This document shows positions 9,616-18,314 of a stretch of DNA of 64,000 nucleotides, piece by piece. Each line of letters begins with the position of its first letter. The first letter of the stretch is position 1. The stretch is from Verrucomicrobiota bacterium. GTDB lineage: Bacteria; Verrucomicrobiota; Verrucomicrobiia; Limisphaerales; UBA9464. The DNA lies in assembly GCA_947454705.1 (NCBI GenBank), contig CANGKZ010000015.1:1-64000 (forward strand), written 5' to 3'. The notes below the pieces were generated by a model, which saw only the letters and a program-made list of their open reading frames with translations, was not told the DNA's origin and made no database searches. The position numbers were made by a program, and so were the translations under genes.

Positions 9616-11160
9616 ATGCCCAAGAAACAATCAAACGCCCTATGGATTCTTCCGATCCTGCTTTCCGGATTGTTTCACATCCTCTGCCTTCCGTGGTCCG
9701 GTCGGCTCGCGATCAGGAACGACGGTAATTTTTATCTCGGAGGCGCCGCCGCTCTTTCTCAGGGGCTTGGGTACCGGGTCGAGCCCTATCTGGATCTTCC
9801 AACGGTATCCCAATATCCCCCACTGCACTCGGTGTGGCTTTCCCTGTTCTGGAAGTTTGGAGGAGGTTACCCGGAGAATCTGCCCTGGCTCCTGGCTTCA
9901 ACGGAGCTCATCAGCCTCCTGATGCTCTCGGCATTCGCGTACTGCACCCGCCGGGAGGGGCTGCCACTCAAATGGGGCTTTCCACTGATCCTGCTCCTGG
10001 GCACCTCGAGCGTGACCTACAGCCTGACGGCAATGCTGTTCTCCGACCTCACGTTTGCGTTTCTGGCGATCGCCCTGTTTCTTTGGGCTGGCGGCCTAAG
10101 TGGGCGCTCTTCGTATTCGGCGGGATGGTGGTTTGCATCCGGAATGCTGCTGGCGCTGCTGGTCCTCTGCCGCTCGGCGGGACTGGCCTTCGTCGCCGGC
10201 GCGGGCGTGCTCTGGTTGTACCAATTCAGAAACTACGGTTGGAAGACCGGGGCCGCATGGCTGTTTCCGGTTCTAGCGGCGTTCGCGATCAAGAAGCTGT
10301 GTGCCGGCCCCGCCGGGAATTACTCCGACTATTTTCAATCCCGCATCATCGAGCTGGGCGGTGTAAAAAACTACCTCTCCTTTGTGGCCACCTCCGCCGT
10401 GGATCATCTCACCGGCCGCTTCTGGATCGAGGGATTCCTCAATGTTCCAACCCGCATCGAGTACGCGTCCTTCGTCACCGGCACCCGGCTCGTAAGTCTG
10501 GTTCGTGTTGGCATTGGACTGGTCGGCAGCGTGCTGAGTTTTCTCGCGCTTCTTGGAATCTGGAGTCAGTGGCACCGGGGAATGATGCGGGCCACGGCGG
10601 TGGTGCTCTTGTTTTACTTTGCGCTCATCCTGGCCTGGCCCTACGCGCTCGGCACCCGGTGCCTGCTGCCCCTCGCCCCCCTTTACGTCGTGCTGATCTG
10701 GCACGGTCTTCAGGTGCTTCCGGTTTCCACCAGCTGGGCCCGGATCGCTTCCTGCGTCACCACGATTGCACTCGCCCTGAACGTGGTCGGGAACACGGCG
10801 CTGACCTACAAGGAGTCCATCGCGTACCCAATCCAGTGGGCCGAGGACATCGAAGACATGAAACTCACCGCCGACTGGCTCCAGGAACACGTCAAGCCCG
10901 GCGAATGGGTCGCCGCCACCCGCGACGTGCCGTTGATGCACCTGCGCCGCTATTCCGGTCTTCGCTTCCTCGCCGCCGCCACCCCGACGCAGCACGTTGG
11001 ATGGTTCTACGACGTTCCTCCGGCGTCCCAAGGGAACCGCACTGCCACCTATGCGGTGGTGGCGTTCCCCAGCCGACTCGCCTTTGACGACTACGACCTA
11101 AAGATTGAGAAGCAGCTCAAACACTTCACCATCTGTCGCGTAATTCGCCGCCAACCCTGA
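9616..11160 (+). CDS. polytopic membrane glycosyltransferase, GT-C (GT39/ArnT-like)
   Basis: A 514-aa protein with about ten predicted hydrophobic spans, starting with WILPILLSGLFHILCLPW. Directly after the first span is RNDGNFYLGGAAALSQGLGY, and then YPPLHSVWLSLFW. An acidic residue in the first loop followed by YPPL is the hallmark of lipid-linked GT-C transferases such as dolichyl-phosphate-mannose transferases and ArnT. The C-terminal 90 residues form a soluble domain. A DPM1-like GT2 that could make its polyprenyl-phosphate sugar donor lies 24 bp downstream. It likely moves a sugar to a glycan or protein on the outer face of the inner membrane. Confidence 0.82.
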   Translation: MPKKQSNALWILPILLSGLFHILCLPWSGRLAIRNDGNFYLGGAAALSQGLGYRVEPYLDLPTVSQYPPLHSVWLSLFWKFGGGYPENLPWLLASTELISLLMLSAFAYCTRREGLPLKWGFPLILLLGTSSVTYSLTAMLFSDLTFAFLAIALFLWAGGLSGRSSYSAGWWFASGMLLALLVLCRSAGLAFVAGAGVLWLYQFRNYGWKTGAAWLFPVLAAFAIKKLCAGPAGNYSDYFQSRIIELGGVKNYLSFVATSAVDHLTGRFWIEGFLNVPTRIEYASFVTGTRLVSLVRVGIGLVGSVLSFLALLGIWSQWHRGMMRATAVVLLFYFALILAWPYALGTRCLLPLAPLYVVLIWHGLQVLPVSTSWARIASCVTTIALALNVVGNTALTYKESIAYPIQWAEDIEDMKLTADWLQEHVKPGEWVAATRDVPLMHLRRYSGLRFLAAATPTQHVGWFYDVPPASQGNRTATYAVVAFPSRLAFDDYDLKIEKQLKHFTICRVIRRQP

Positions 11161-11184
11161 TGGAAGGAAACTGACTGAACCCGT

Positions 11185-11913
11185 ATGAACTTTCCGGCCC
11201 AGTCCAACAACGACATCGATCCGTGCCTCTCCCTTGTCATGCCCGTTTACAACGAGGCCGCGACGATCGACACCATTATTGAATTGGTTCTGAAACAGCG
11301 GCCGGTGGCGGAATTGATCATCGTGGACGATGCATCGACCGACAACACCTGGCAGGCCCTGGAATCGTGGCCAAAAAAGGATTCCCGCGTTCGACTTCTC
11401 CGTCATCCGGAGAACCGGGGCAAAGGGGCCGCACTGCGCACTGGGATCTCGCATGCCGCCAAGCCCTATGTGCTGGTGCAGGACGCCGACATGGAATATG
11501 ACCCGAGCGAATATTACGTTCTGCTCAATCCAATCCTCGCCAACAAGGCCGACGTGGTGATGGGGTCCAGATTCATGGCCGGAGCGCGCCACGTCCTTTA
11601 CTACTGGCATGCCGTTGGAAACAAGGTGCTCACCACGCTCTCCAACATGACCACCAACCTGTGGCTGACCGACATGGAGACCTGCTACAAACTTTTCCGA
11701 CGTGAAATCATCCAGGGGATCGCACTCGAGGAAAACCGGTTTGGGTTCGAACCCGAAGTGGTGGCCAAGATCGCCCGTCTCGACGTGCGAATCTACGAAG
11801 TTCCGATTTCCTACAGCGGCCGCACCTACGCGGATGGAAAGAAGATCAACTGGAAGGACGGCGTGAGCGCCCTTCGCTGCATCGCAAAGTACGGAATCCT
11901 CAACCGCCTGTGA
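11185..11913 (+). CDS. DPM1-like family 2 glycosyltransferase (polyprenyl-phosphate sugar synthase)
   Basis: 242 aa. The order LSLVMPVYNEAATIDTII, IIVDDASTDNT, GKGAALRTGISHA, VLVQDADMEYDP is the typical DPM1/DPG-synthase series, with the metal-binding D-A-D at about residue 99. TDMETCYKLFRR and RFGFEPEVVAKIAR are also characteristic of this group. It has no C-terminal membrane anchor, so it is peripheral. It would load a sugar onto undecaprenyl phosphate for the GT-C enzyme encoded just upstream. Its stop overlaps the GTG start of the methyltransferase (GTGA), indicating translational coupling. Confidence 0.9.
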   Translation: MNFPAQSNNDIDPCLSLVMPVYNEAATIDTIIELVLKQRPVAELIIVDDASTDNTWQALESWPKKDSRVRLLRHPENRGKGAALRTGISHAAKPYVLVQDADMEYDPSEYYVLLNPILANKADVVMGSRFMAGARHVLYYWHAVGNKVLTTLSNMTTNLWLTDMETCYKLFRREIIQGIALEENRFGFEPEVVAKIARLDVRIYEVPISYSGRTYADGKKINWKDGVSALRCIAKYGILNRL

Positions 11914-12620
11914 GCACCCTCGTCAACAGCGGCAAGGCGAACTACGAGTTCGACGCCCTTCAGGAAGCCGCCAACTACCGTCGCGCCCTGACCCGGGAAT
12001 TCGCCCCCATCCTCCACGGTTCCGTCCTGGAAATGGGCGCGGGGATTGGCCAGATGACCGCCGACTTTCGACAGCTTCCCGGCATCACCCGCTATCTTGC
12101 GATTGAGCCGGACTCCAGCTTCCACGCGAGATTCGAGGCCGCGAATCCCGGCGTGTCCCTCCTGAAAGGGTACAGCCACGAGCTCCGCGAACGTTCGGGG
12201 TGGGATGCAGCCATCGCCATCAATGTGCTGGAACACATTGAGCACGACGACCAGGTCCTGGCCGAGTGGGCGGAGTTGCTTCGCGGAAACCGGGGGCGCC
12301 TGGGACTGTTCGTTCCCGCACGTATGGAACTGATGTCCCAGATCGATCGCAACTTCGGCCACTTCCGCCGCTACACCAAGCCGGGGTTGCGTCGGGTGCT
12401 TGAAGGTGCGGGATTCGAGATCGAACGACTGCATTACTTCAACCTCACCGGCTACTTCGGTTGGGCGCTGATGTTTCGCATCCTTGGACGGGAGCAGTTC
12501 TCCACGTCCTCGGTTCGACGCTTCGACCGATGGATCTTCCCTCCGACGCACGCCCTCGAACGCCACCTTCTCCGTCCTCCGTTCGGCCAGAGTCTGCTGG
12601 CCGTCGCCCGCGCACGCTAG
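11910..12620 (+). CDS. class I SAM-dependent methyltransferase
   Basis: 236 aa from a GTG start that overlaps the upstream stop codon. VLEMGAGIGQM near residue 31 is the glycine-rich SAM loop (motif I), YLAIEPDSS supplies the acidic residue of motif II, and AAIAINVLEHIEHDDQVL is the typical motif IV of UbiG/Methyltransf_11-like enzymes. The C-terminal part (FGHFRRYTKPGLRRVLEGAGF) resembles family members in cell-envelope clusters. Probable target: a sugar or lipid intermediate of the same glycan. The target atom cannot be deduced. Confidence 0.88.
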   Translation: MSTLVNSGKANYEFDALQEAANYRRALTREFAPILHGSVLEMGAGIGQMTADFRQLPGITRYLAIEPDSSFHARFEAANPGVSLLKGYSHELRERSGWDAAIAINVLEHIEHDDQVLAEWAELLRGNRGRLGLFVPARMELMSQIDRNFGHFRRYTKPGLRRVLEGAGFEIERLHYFNLTGYFGWALMFRILGREQFSTSSVRRFDRWIFPPTHALERHLLRPPFGQSLLAVARAR

Positions 12621-12699
12621 CCCGCAGAGACCCGGGGTGACCTTGCCAATCGGTATCACTTTTGATTGGGTTCACCAGCCGCAGCAATAACTCGACCCG

Positions 12700-14163
12700 A
12701 TGCTGTTCAATTCCGCCGCCTACGCAGTCTTCTTTGCCATTGTCGTGGCGGCATACTTCCTCCTGCCCCACCGGTCCCGCTGGCCCCTCCTGCTCGCTGC
12801 TAGCTGCGGGTTCTACATGTGGTTCAGGCCGGTTTACATCCTCATCCTCGGATTCACCATCGTGGTGGATTACTGGGCGGGGATCTGGATCGAACAGGCC
12901 CAGGGAACGCGGCGACGCTGGGCGCTCGGATTGAGTCTCGCGGCGAACGTGGGCGTCCTGGCGGTCTTCAAATACTGGAACTTCGGCCAGACGAATCTAG
13001 AAGCCGCCGCACGGTTTCTCGGCTGGAACTACTCCCCGGCGCTGCTGGAAATGGCCCTGCCGATCGGCCTTTCGTTCCACACATTTCAGGCCATGAGCTA
13101 CACCATCGAGGTGTACCGCGGCCACCAGCGCGCGGAACGCCACTTCGGCCTGTACTCGCTCTACGTGATGTTCTTCCCGCAGCTCGTCGCCGGACCGATT
13201 GAGCGTCCGCAGAACCTGCTCGATCAGTTTCGCACCCATCACCGGTTCGACTACGACCGCGTCACCAGCGGACTCCGGCTCATGGGCTGGGGCCTGTTTA
13301 AGAAGGTGTGTGTGGCAGACCGGATGTCGATCGGCGTCAACACCGTGTACGCCCAGCCGGAACACTTCGGCGGCCCCGGCGTCACCCTTGCGACGCTGTT
13401 CTTCGCCATTCAGATCTACTGTGATTTCAGCGGCTATTCCGACATGGCCCTCGGCGCGGCACGCGTTCTCGGGTTCAACCTGATGCGCAACTTCGACCAT
13501 CCCTACGCCTCCAAATCCGTCAGCGAGTTTTGGCGACGCTGGCACGTGAGCCTTTCCACCTGGTTCAAGGACTACCTCTACATTCCGCTCGGAGGCAGTC
13601 GGAACGGGCCGCTGAGGCACGGCATGAACCTGATGATTGTGTTCCTCCTGAGCGGTCTGTGGCACGGGGCCAACTGGACGTTTCTGGTCTGGGGAGCGAT
13701 CCACGGAGCCGCCCTCGCCGCCTCCGCCTTTACCGCAGGGATTCGACAACAGATCCGCACTGCGGTGGCTTCGCGCATCGGCGCGGGATGGATCGGACTC
13801 TGGCAGCGACTTTGTGTCGGCATCGTGGTCGCCCTCGGATGGCTGTTCTTCCGCGCCACGTCCCTCCACCACGCCCGCGAACTGATCGGCCAGCTGGGCA
13901 CCGGATGGAGTGCGCTCGCGCATCCGGGATCGGCCATGCATCTCATCTGGGACGCCGGCTACGGCAGACTCGATCTCATCCTCTGCTTCGGCCTCGTCGC
14001 CACCGTTTTTGCCGTCGAGTGGTTTGAACGCCGTCGCGCGATGAACGCCTGGATCTGTTCCCTGCCCGCCTGGCAGCGCTGGGGACTCTACCACGCCTTT
14101 GTCATCGCGCTGTTCGCCCTTGCTCCGGGATCGGGCGATCAATTCATCTACTTCCAATTCTGA
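12700..14163 (+). CDS. MBOAT family O-acyltransferase (AlgI/DltB-like)
   Basis: 487 aa, polytopic. It starts MLFNSAAYAVFFAIV, the standard AlgI-type N-terminus. Conserved stretches are ALPIGLSFHTFQAMSYTIEV, FFPQLVAGPIERP, SEFWRRWHVSLSTWFKDYLY, YIPLGGSRNG and SGLWHGANWTFLVWG; the His in GLWHG is the catalytic residue of the family. These enzymes pass an acyl group, usually acetyl, across the membrane onto a polysaccharide. The next gene, 2 bp away, encodes an SGNH-like partner, as in alginate (AlgI/AlgJ) and PatA/PatB systems. It therefore probably O-acylates the glycan made by this locus. Confidence 0.95.
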   Translation: MLFNSAAYAVFFAIVVAAYFLLPHRSRWPLLLAASCGFYMWFRPVYILILGFTIVVDYWAGIWIEQAQGTRRRWALGLSLAANVGVLAVFKYWNFGQTNLEAAARFLGWNYSPALLEMALPIGLSFHTFQAMSYTIEVYRGHQRAERHFGLYSLYVMFFPQLVAGPIERPQNLLDQFRTHHRFDYDRVTSGLRLMGWGLFKKVCVADRMSIGVNTVYAQPEHFGGPGVTLATLFFAIQIYCDFSGYSDMALGAARVLGFNLMRNFDHPYASKSVSEFWRRWHVSLSTWFKDYLYIPLGGSRNGPLRHGMNLMIVFLLSGLWHGANWTFLVWGAIHGAALAASAFTAGIRQQIRTAVASRIGAGWIGLWQRLCVGIVVALGWLFFRATSLHHARELIGQLGTGWSALAHPGSAMHLIWDAGYGRLDLILCFGLVATVFAVEWFERRRAMNAWICSLPAWQRWGLYHAFVIALFALAPGSGDQFIYFQF

Positions 14164-14165
14164 CC

Positions 14166-15137
14166 ATGCCCCGGGTCTTTCTGAAATTCCTGCTGCTGAT
14201 GCTCCCGATCGGGCTGTTCCTCGCCTGGTTTGAAGTGGCGCGTGGCGGTCGCGAATCCAATTTGTTCCTCATCAAACGACGGCTCCTCGAGGCCGCCGCC
14301 CCCAGGACCGAGGTTCTATTTCTGGGTTCTTCGCACGTTCACGAGGGAATCGTCCCCGGCCTGGCACACTCCAACGCGTTCAATCTCTCGGCCGTCAGTC
14401 AGAGCCTCTACTACGACGCCGCACTGACCCACAAATACCTCCCCATCCTTCCGAAACTCAAACTGGTGGTGATGGCGATCTCATACCACAGCCTGGAGTA
14501 CGAAGTGGATCGATCAGCCGAAGATTGGCGCACCTTTTATTATCGCCATTTCCACGGCATCCCGCATCGGGACTGGCGGATGGAGACCAAACTTCGCAAC
14601 TGGAGCAGTTGGTTTCTGTTTGGCGCGGACCAGGGCCTCGACGCGATTCGCGGCACCAAACCGGAAATCATCCGGAACAACTACGACAGTCTCGGGGCCG
14701 TGGTGGATACCCGGCCAGAGGGTGCCAGAACGCTTCACCTCGCACCCAACGCAGTCGTCACGTCGGCTCCGGTTTCCTTCGGACGGCACAAGAGCCTCAT
14801 GCATCCCGAGGAGATTGAGTTTCACCGGCAGGATCTGCGCCGGCTGCTTTCCCAACTCCGCGATCGGGGGATTCGCGTGGCGCTGATCCGGGTGCCCGTG
14901 TCCGCCGGCTACAAGGAGCGCGAACTGGCCAGCGACTGGGCGCGCAGTGCGGCGGTGATCGAGGAATTTCGCCGGGATTTTGGCGTTACGTGGAACGATT
15001 ACTCCGCCGACGCGCGATTCACCGAGGCGGATTTCTGGAATGCCGATCACCTCAACTTCCCGGGCGCGGAGAAATTCAGCCGAATCCTCGGGGAGGAAGT
15101 GGTTCGACCGATTCTTTCCGGAGCGGTCCCTCGTTAG
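14166..15137 (+). CDS. membrane-anchored SGNH-like protein, partner of the MBOAT acyltransferase
   Basis: 323 aa with one N-terminal membrane span (FLKFLLLMLPIGLFLAWFEV) that would anchor a periplasmic domain. TEVLFLGSSHVHEGI near residue 53 provides the nucleophile-type Ser of SGNH hydrolases (G-S-S-H variant of GDS), and FWNADHLNFPGAEKF near residue 293 provides the D-x-x-H pair. It follows the MBOAT gene by 2 bp. Analogous partners (AlgJ, PatB, DltD) receive the acyl group from the MBOAT protein and place it on the polymer. No close named family can be given from sequence reading alone. Confidence 0.8.
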   Translation: MPRVFLKFLLLMLPIGLFLAWFEVARGGRESNLFLIKRRLLEAAAPRTEVLFLGSSHVHEGIVPGLAHSNAFNLSAVSQSLYYDAALTHKYLPILPKLKLVVMAISYHSLEYEVDRSAEDWRTFYYRHFHGIPHRDWRMETKLRNWSSWFLFGADQGLDAIRGTKPEIIRNNYDSLGAVVDTRPEGARTLHLAPNAVVTSAPVSFGRHKSLMHPEEIEFHRQDLRRLLSQLRDRGIRVALIRVPVSAGYKERELASDWARSAAVIEEFRRDFGVTWNDYSADARFTEADFWNADHLNFPGAEKFSRILGEEVVRPILSGAVPR

Positions 15138-15154
15138 GCCGGGCTCGGCCCGCT

Positions 15155-16381
15155 TCAGGCCCGCCAAGACGGCCCGCGGACCTCATCCAAAATCGATTCA
15201 ACCGCCGTCCACGCTGCTTCCACGGAAACGTCGGCCACACGCACTGACCAGTCACGTCCGTTGCCCGCCGGTTGAACGATGCGCCGATGTTTGCAAACGG
15301 GGCCGATTCGCAGCGGGGTTCCGGGAATCTCCGGCGGCACGTCGGCCGGCCAACCGACAATCTCCACCACCGGCAAGCCCACCGCAGCGGCCAGATGCAT
15401 CGGACCCGAGTCGTTGCCGATGAACAAATCACACTGAGCCAGCGCAGCCGCGGTGGCTTGAAGACGGAGTGGTCCCACGAGATTTCGAACCCCGGAGCCC
15501 TCCCGATTCATAAACTCGGAGGCCGGCTCCGCGAGGTCGCTGGCACCGATCAACACCAGCTGCGCGCCTCGTTCTTTCAAACGTCGCCCCACTTCGATGT
15601 ATCGCTCCAAAGGCCAGGTCTTCGGGCCCTTCGAAGCCCCGATTCCAAGTGCGACACGAAGCCCCGTTGACGGCTTGGGCCCCAACAATCGGGTGGCTTC
15701 GTCGGCCGCCGCCACGTCCCAGGACATCGAAAGTTCCGGATCTCGGGCTGAAGCACCCAGGGACTTCAACCAGGATTGGAACTGCTCCGCCTCATGTCCG
15801 GTCCGGGCATCCAGATGCAGGTGCGACATGATTTTCCATCCCGGATCCCTGGATGGATCGGGATCTCCGGTCTTTGCGAGGGCGGTGCGTCCAAGACGGA
15901 CCGGGGCTCCGGAAAAAAGTGCGAAATATCGAACCTCGCACTGGGTAATATGGGACTGGGCGATGATCACCACGTCCGGTCGCACCGGCCAGAAATGCTG
16001 CCGACAAAACCTGGCGATATCGAACACGCGGCGGATCGGCGTGTACCGCGGATAGATCTTGAGCGCAAATCCAAGGACCCGATCCAGGTGCGGACTCGCG
16101 GTCAAAAGGTCCATCCAGTCATCGCGCACGACGGCGGTGATCCTTGCCCGCGGACAGGCCGCGCGCAGGTCGCGAAGAAAACCGGTCGTCACCACCAGAT
16201 CCCCCAATCCGTCGTAACGCACCACCACCACTTCACGTGCGGAACCCAAGTCCGGAATGCGGGGAGCCGAAGGGATCCGCCGATGATACGCCATCCAGAG
16301 CCAGCCCAGCGGCCGAACCACACTGGGTTCGGCGGCCCAATTCACCGCGATCCCCCAAAGATTCTTGAGCCGTTGTTTCAC
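15155..16381 (-). CDS. family 9 glycosyltransferase (heptosyltransferase-like)
   Basis: 408 aa from a GTG at 16381. VVVVRYDGLGDLVVTTGFLRDL near residue 51 is the GT9 N-terminal motif (R-x-D-x-x-G-D), and DLFIGNDSGPMHLAAAVGLPVVEIVG in the C-terminal half is the D-S-G-x-x-H sugar-nucleotide motif typical of WaaC/WaaF-type GT-B enzymes. The family adds heptose or related sugars to LPS core. It lies tail-to-tail with the SGNH gene and 30 bp after the ABC exporter gene on the same strand. An imperfect TTCAC pentanucleotide repeat covers the upstream start region. Confidence 0.9.
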   Translation of the reverse strand: MKQRLKNLWGIAVNWAAEPSVVRPLGWLWMAYHRRIPSAPRIPDLGSAREVVVVRYDGLGDLVVTTGFLRDLRAACPRARITAVVRDDWMDLLTASPHLDRVLGFALKIYPRYTPIRRVFDIARFCRQHFWPVRPDVVIIAQSHITQCEVRYFALFSGAPVRLGRTALAKTGDPDPSRDPGWKIMSHLHLDARTGHEAEQFQSWLKSLGASARDPELSMSWDVAAADEATRLLGPKPSTGLRVALGIGASKGPKTWPLERYIEVGRRLKERGAQLVLIGASDLAEPASEFMNREGSGVRNLVGPLRLQATAAALAQCDLFIGNDSGPMHLAAAVGLPVVEIVGWPADVPPEIPGTPLRIGPVCKHRRIVQPAGNGRDWSVRVADVSVEAAWTAVESILDEVRGPSWRA

Positions 16382-16404
16382 TTCACTTCACTTCATTTCA
16401 CTTC
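16377..16404. repeat. TTCAC pentanucleotide repeat at a gene start
   Basis: Five and a half consecutive units of TTCAC (one unit reads TTCAT) run from 16377 to 16404. They span the GTG start of the GT9 gene (on the minus strand the unit reads GTGAA) and most of the 30-bp gap to the ABC exporter gene. The repeat leaves no conventional ribosome-binding site. Only the last GTG opens the long frame. Confidence 0.85.
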
Positions 16405-16411
16405 CGGGGCA

Positions 16412-18256
16412 TCAATTCGATTCGGCCAGATGCCCGCCCTGCGCGGCGGCGAGCAATCCCTTGAAATGCCCGTTGAGCGCTTCGAGCTCGCTCCAGGTGC
16501 CTTGTTCCACGATTCGGCCGTTGCTCAGCACCACGATCAAATCGGCGTTTCGAATCGTGCTCAACCGGTGCGCAATCACCACCGAGGTGCGCCCGCGTCG
16601 CGCTTCGTCGAGCGCGGCCTGGACCTGACGTTCGCTGACGTTGTCCAGGGCCGACGTGGCCTCGTCGAGAATCAGAAGGAGCGGATCCCTGACCATCGCC
16701 CGGGCGATCGCGAGCCGCTGTTTCTGTCCGCCCGAAAGCATCGTTCCGCGTTCCCCCACCAGCGTGTCCAAACCCTTGGGCAGCGCGGCGATCACTTCCT
16801 CCAAATTCGCCATCCGGATTGCGGTCTGGAGGCGGGCCGGCGTCACATCCCGGCTACCAAAGGTGATGTTATCGCGGATGGTCTCGTTGAAGAGAAAGGC
16901 CTCCTGCTCGACCATGCCCAATCGCCCGTGCCAGGCCGACTGGGAGAACTCCCAATAATCCACGCCATCGACAAGGATGCGGCCCGCCGAAGGTTCGCGC
17001 AGGCGCAGCAACAGGCTCGCGAGCGTGCTTTTTCCCGACCCCGAGGATCCGACGAGCGCCACGGTCTTTCCCGCGGGGATCTCCAGGCTGATGTCGCGCA
17101 GCGCCACGGTTCCGTTGGGATAATTGAACCCAACCGACTCCAGCCGGAGGCTGCTCTGGATGCCCTTGAAACTCCGATTGCCAAATGGCCGGGTCGGAAA
17201 CGCCGGCAAATCCAGCCATTCGAAAATCTCCTTCATGCCGCCGGAGGCATATCCCAAGTTGCCAAGCACGGCGTACAGGTGGTTCATCAACGGGAGCATC
17301 CGGATCAGCAAAAAGCCAAAGGCGCCGAGCATCGGCCCCGTCAACCGATCGTGCTGGATGAGGAACACATATGCGCCCCAGACGATCACCATGGCCCCTG
17401 CGATGCCGAGCACCTCGGACACCGGTGCGGTCAACGAACCCAGAACGGTCGCCTTGGCCTCCACGTCGGCCAGCCGAACATTGTAACGATTGAACCGGTC
17501 TTCCGATTCCGACTCGGCATTGGTCGCCCGGACCACGCGCATGCCGCTGAACACCCCGCCAAGATACCCGAACAAATCCCGCTGCGCTGCGGAGCGCTCG
17601 TCTCCCAGATGTTTCAACCGCGATTGAAGCAACGCGCTCACTCCGGCCACCACAACCACCAGCAGACACATCCCGAGGGTCAGCTCCCACGACAACAGCA
17701 CGATTGCCCCCAGATAAAATGCCGCCAGCAAACCCTTCTGAACAAAGATCAAACTGAACTCGATCGTGGACTGCGTACGAATCGTCTCGATCGAAAACAA
17801 ATTACCGAGTTCGCCCGACTTGCGCTGCTCGAACACGTGGATGGAAGTGTTCTGCAGCTTCTGGAATACGGCGTGCCGAAGATTTGATGAAACAATCCGA
17901 ACCAGCCGGGCCATCAACACCTGGCTCAACATCAGGGAGGCATTTTTGAGCGCCACCAGAAGGACGATCGCGAGGCAGAAAACCGCGACATAGAGCTCGG
18001 GCGAATGTCCAGGCAGGGCCTCGGGCAGCCACTTCAGCGTTTTTTCCCCGGTGAGAACATCCCGAAAATGGCCCGACTCCGCACGGAGCATCGTCACCAG
18101 GGGCATCATGGCCGCGATGACAAACCCCTCGAAAAAGGCCGCCAGGATGGCGCTCAGCACCACGGAGATGACCAGCCATCTGCCCGGCCGGAGAAACGGC
18201 CGCAGACGCCACAGATGCGTGGCGATCTCACGCAGCATGACGAACCAGTTCTTCAT
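16412..18256 (-). CDS. ABC exporter half-transporter, MsbA-like (fused membrane and ATPase domains)
   Basis: 614 aa. Residues 1-340 hold a six-helix type-IV exporter domain. The ATPase domain has VALVGSSGSGKSTLASLL (Walker A), MLSGGQKQRLAIARAM (signature), LLLILDEATSALD (Walker B with catalytic Glu) and SVVIAHRLSTI (H-loop), all intact. Homodimers of this type flip lipids, lipid A or lipid-linked glycans to the outer leaflet. Its place at the edge of the glycan locus, directly upstream of the GT9 gene, fits export of a lipid-linked product of this region. Name not assigned because msbA and other half-transporters look alike. Confidence 0.93.
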   Translation of the reverse strand: MKNWFVMLREIATHLWRLRPFLRPGRWLVISVVLSAILAAFFEGFVIAAMMPLVTMLRAESGHFRDVLTGEKTLKWLPEALPGHSPELYVAVFCLAIVLLVALKNASLMLSQVLMARLVRIVSSNLRHAVFQKLQNTSIHVFEQRKSGELGNLFSIETIRTQSTIEFSLIFVQKGLLAAFYLGAIVLLSWELTLGMCLLVVVVAGVSALLQSRLKHLGDERSAAQRDLFGYLGGVFSGMRVVRATNAESESEDRFNRYNVRLADVEAKATVLGSLTAPVSEVLGIAGAMVIVWGAYVFLIQHDRLTGPMLGAFGFLLIRMLPLMNHLYAVLGNLGYASGGMKEIFEWLDLPAFPTRPFGNRSFKGIQSSLRLESVGFNYPNGTVALRDISLEIPAGKTVALVGSSGSGKSTLASLLLRLREPSAGRILVDGVDYWEFSQSAWHGRLGMVEQEAFLFNETIRDNITFGSRDVTPARLQTAIRMANLEEVIAALPKGLDTLVGERGTMLSGGQKQRLAIARAMVRDPLLLILDEATSALDNVSERQVQAALDEARRGRTSVVIAHRLSTIRNADLIVVLSNGRIVEQGTWSELEALNGHFKGLLAAAQGGHLAESN

Positions 18257-18314
18257 TCGCAGTGCAATCAGTTAACTCCGGAGGCCGGGGGATGCTTGAA
18301 TCAAACGCCCAAAA

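Noticed and set aside
15776-17887. Plus-strand open frame of 703 codons
   Set aside because: Antisense to the GT9 and ABC exporter genes, both of which carry complete catalytic motifs.
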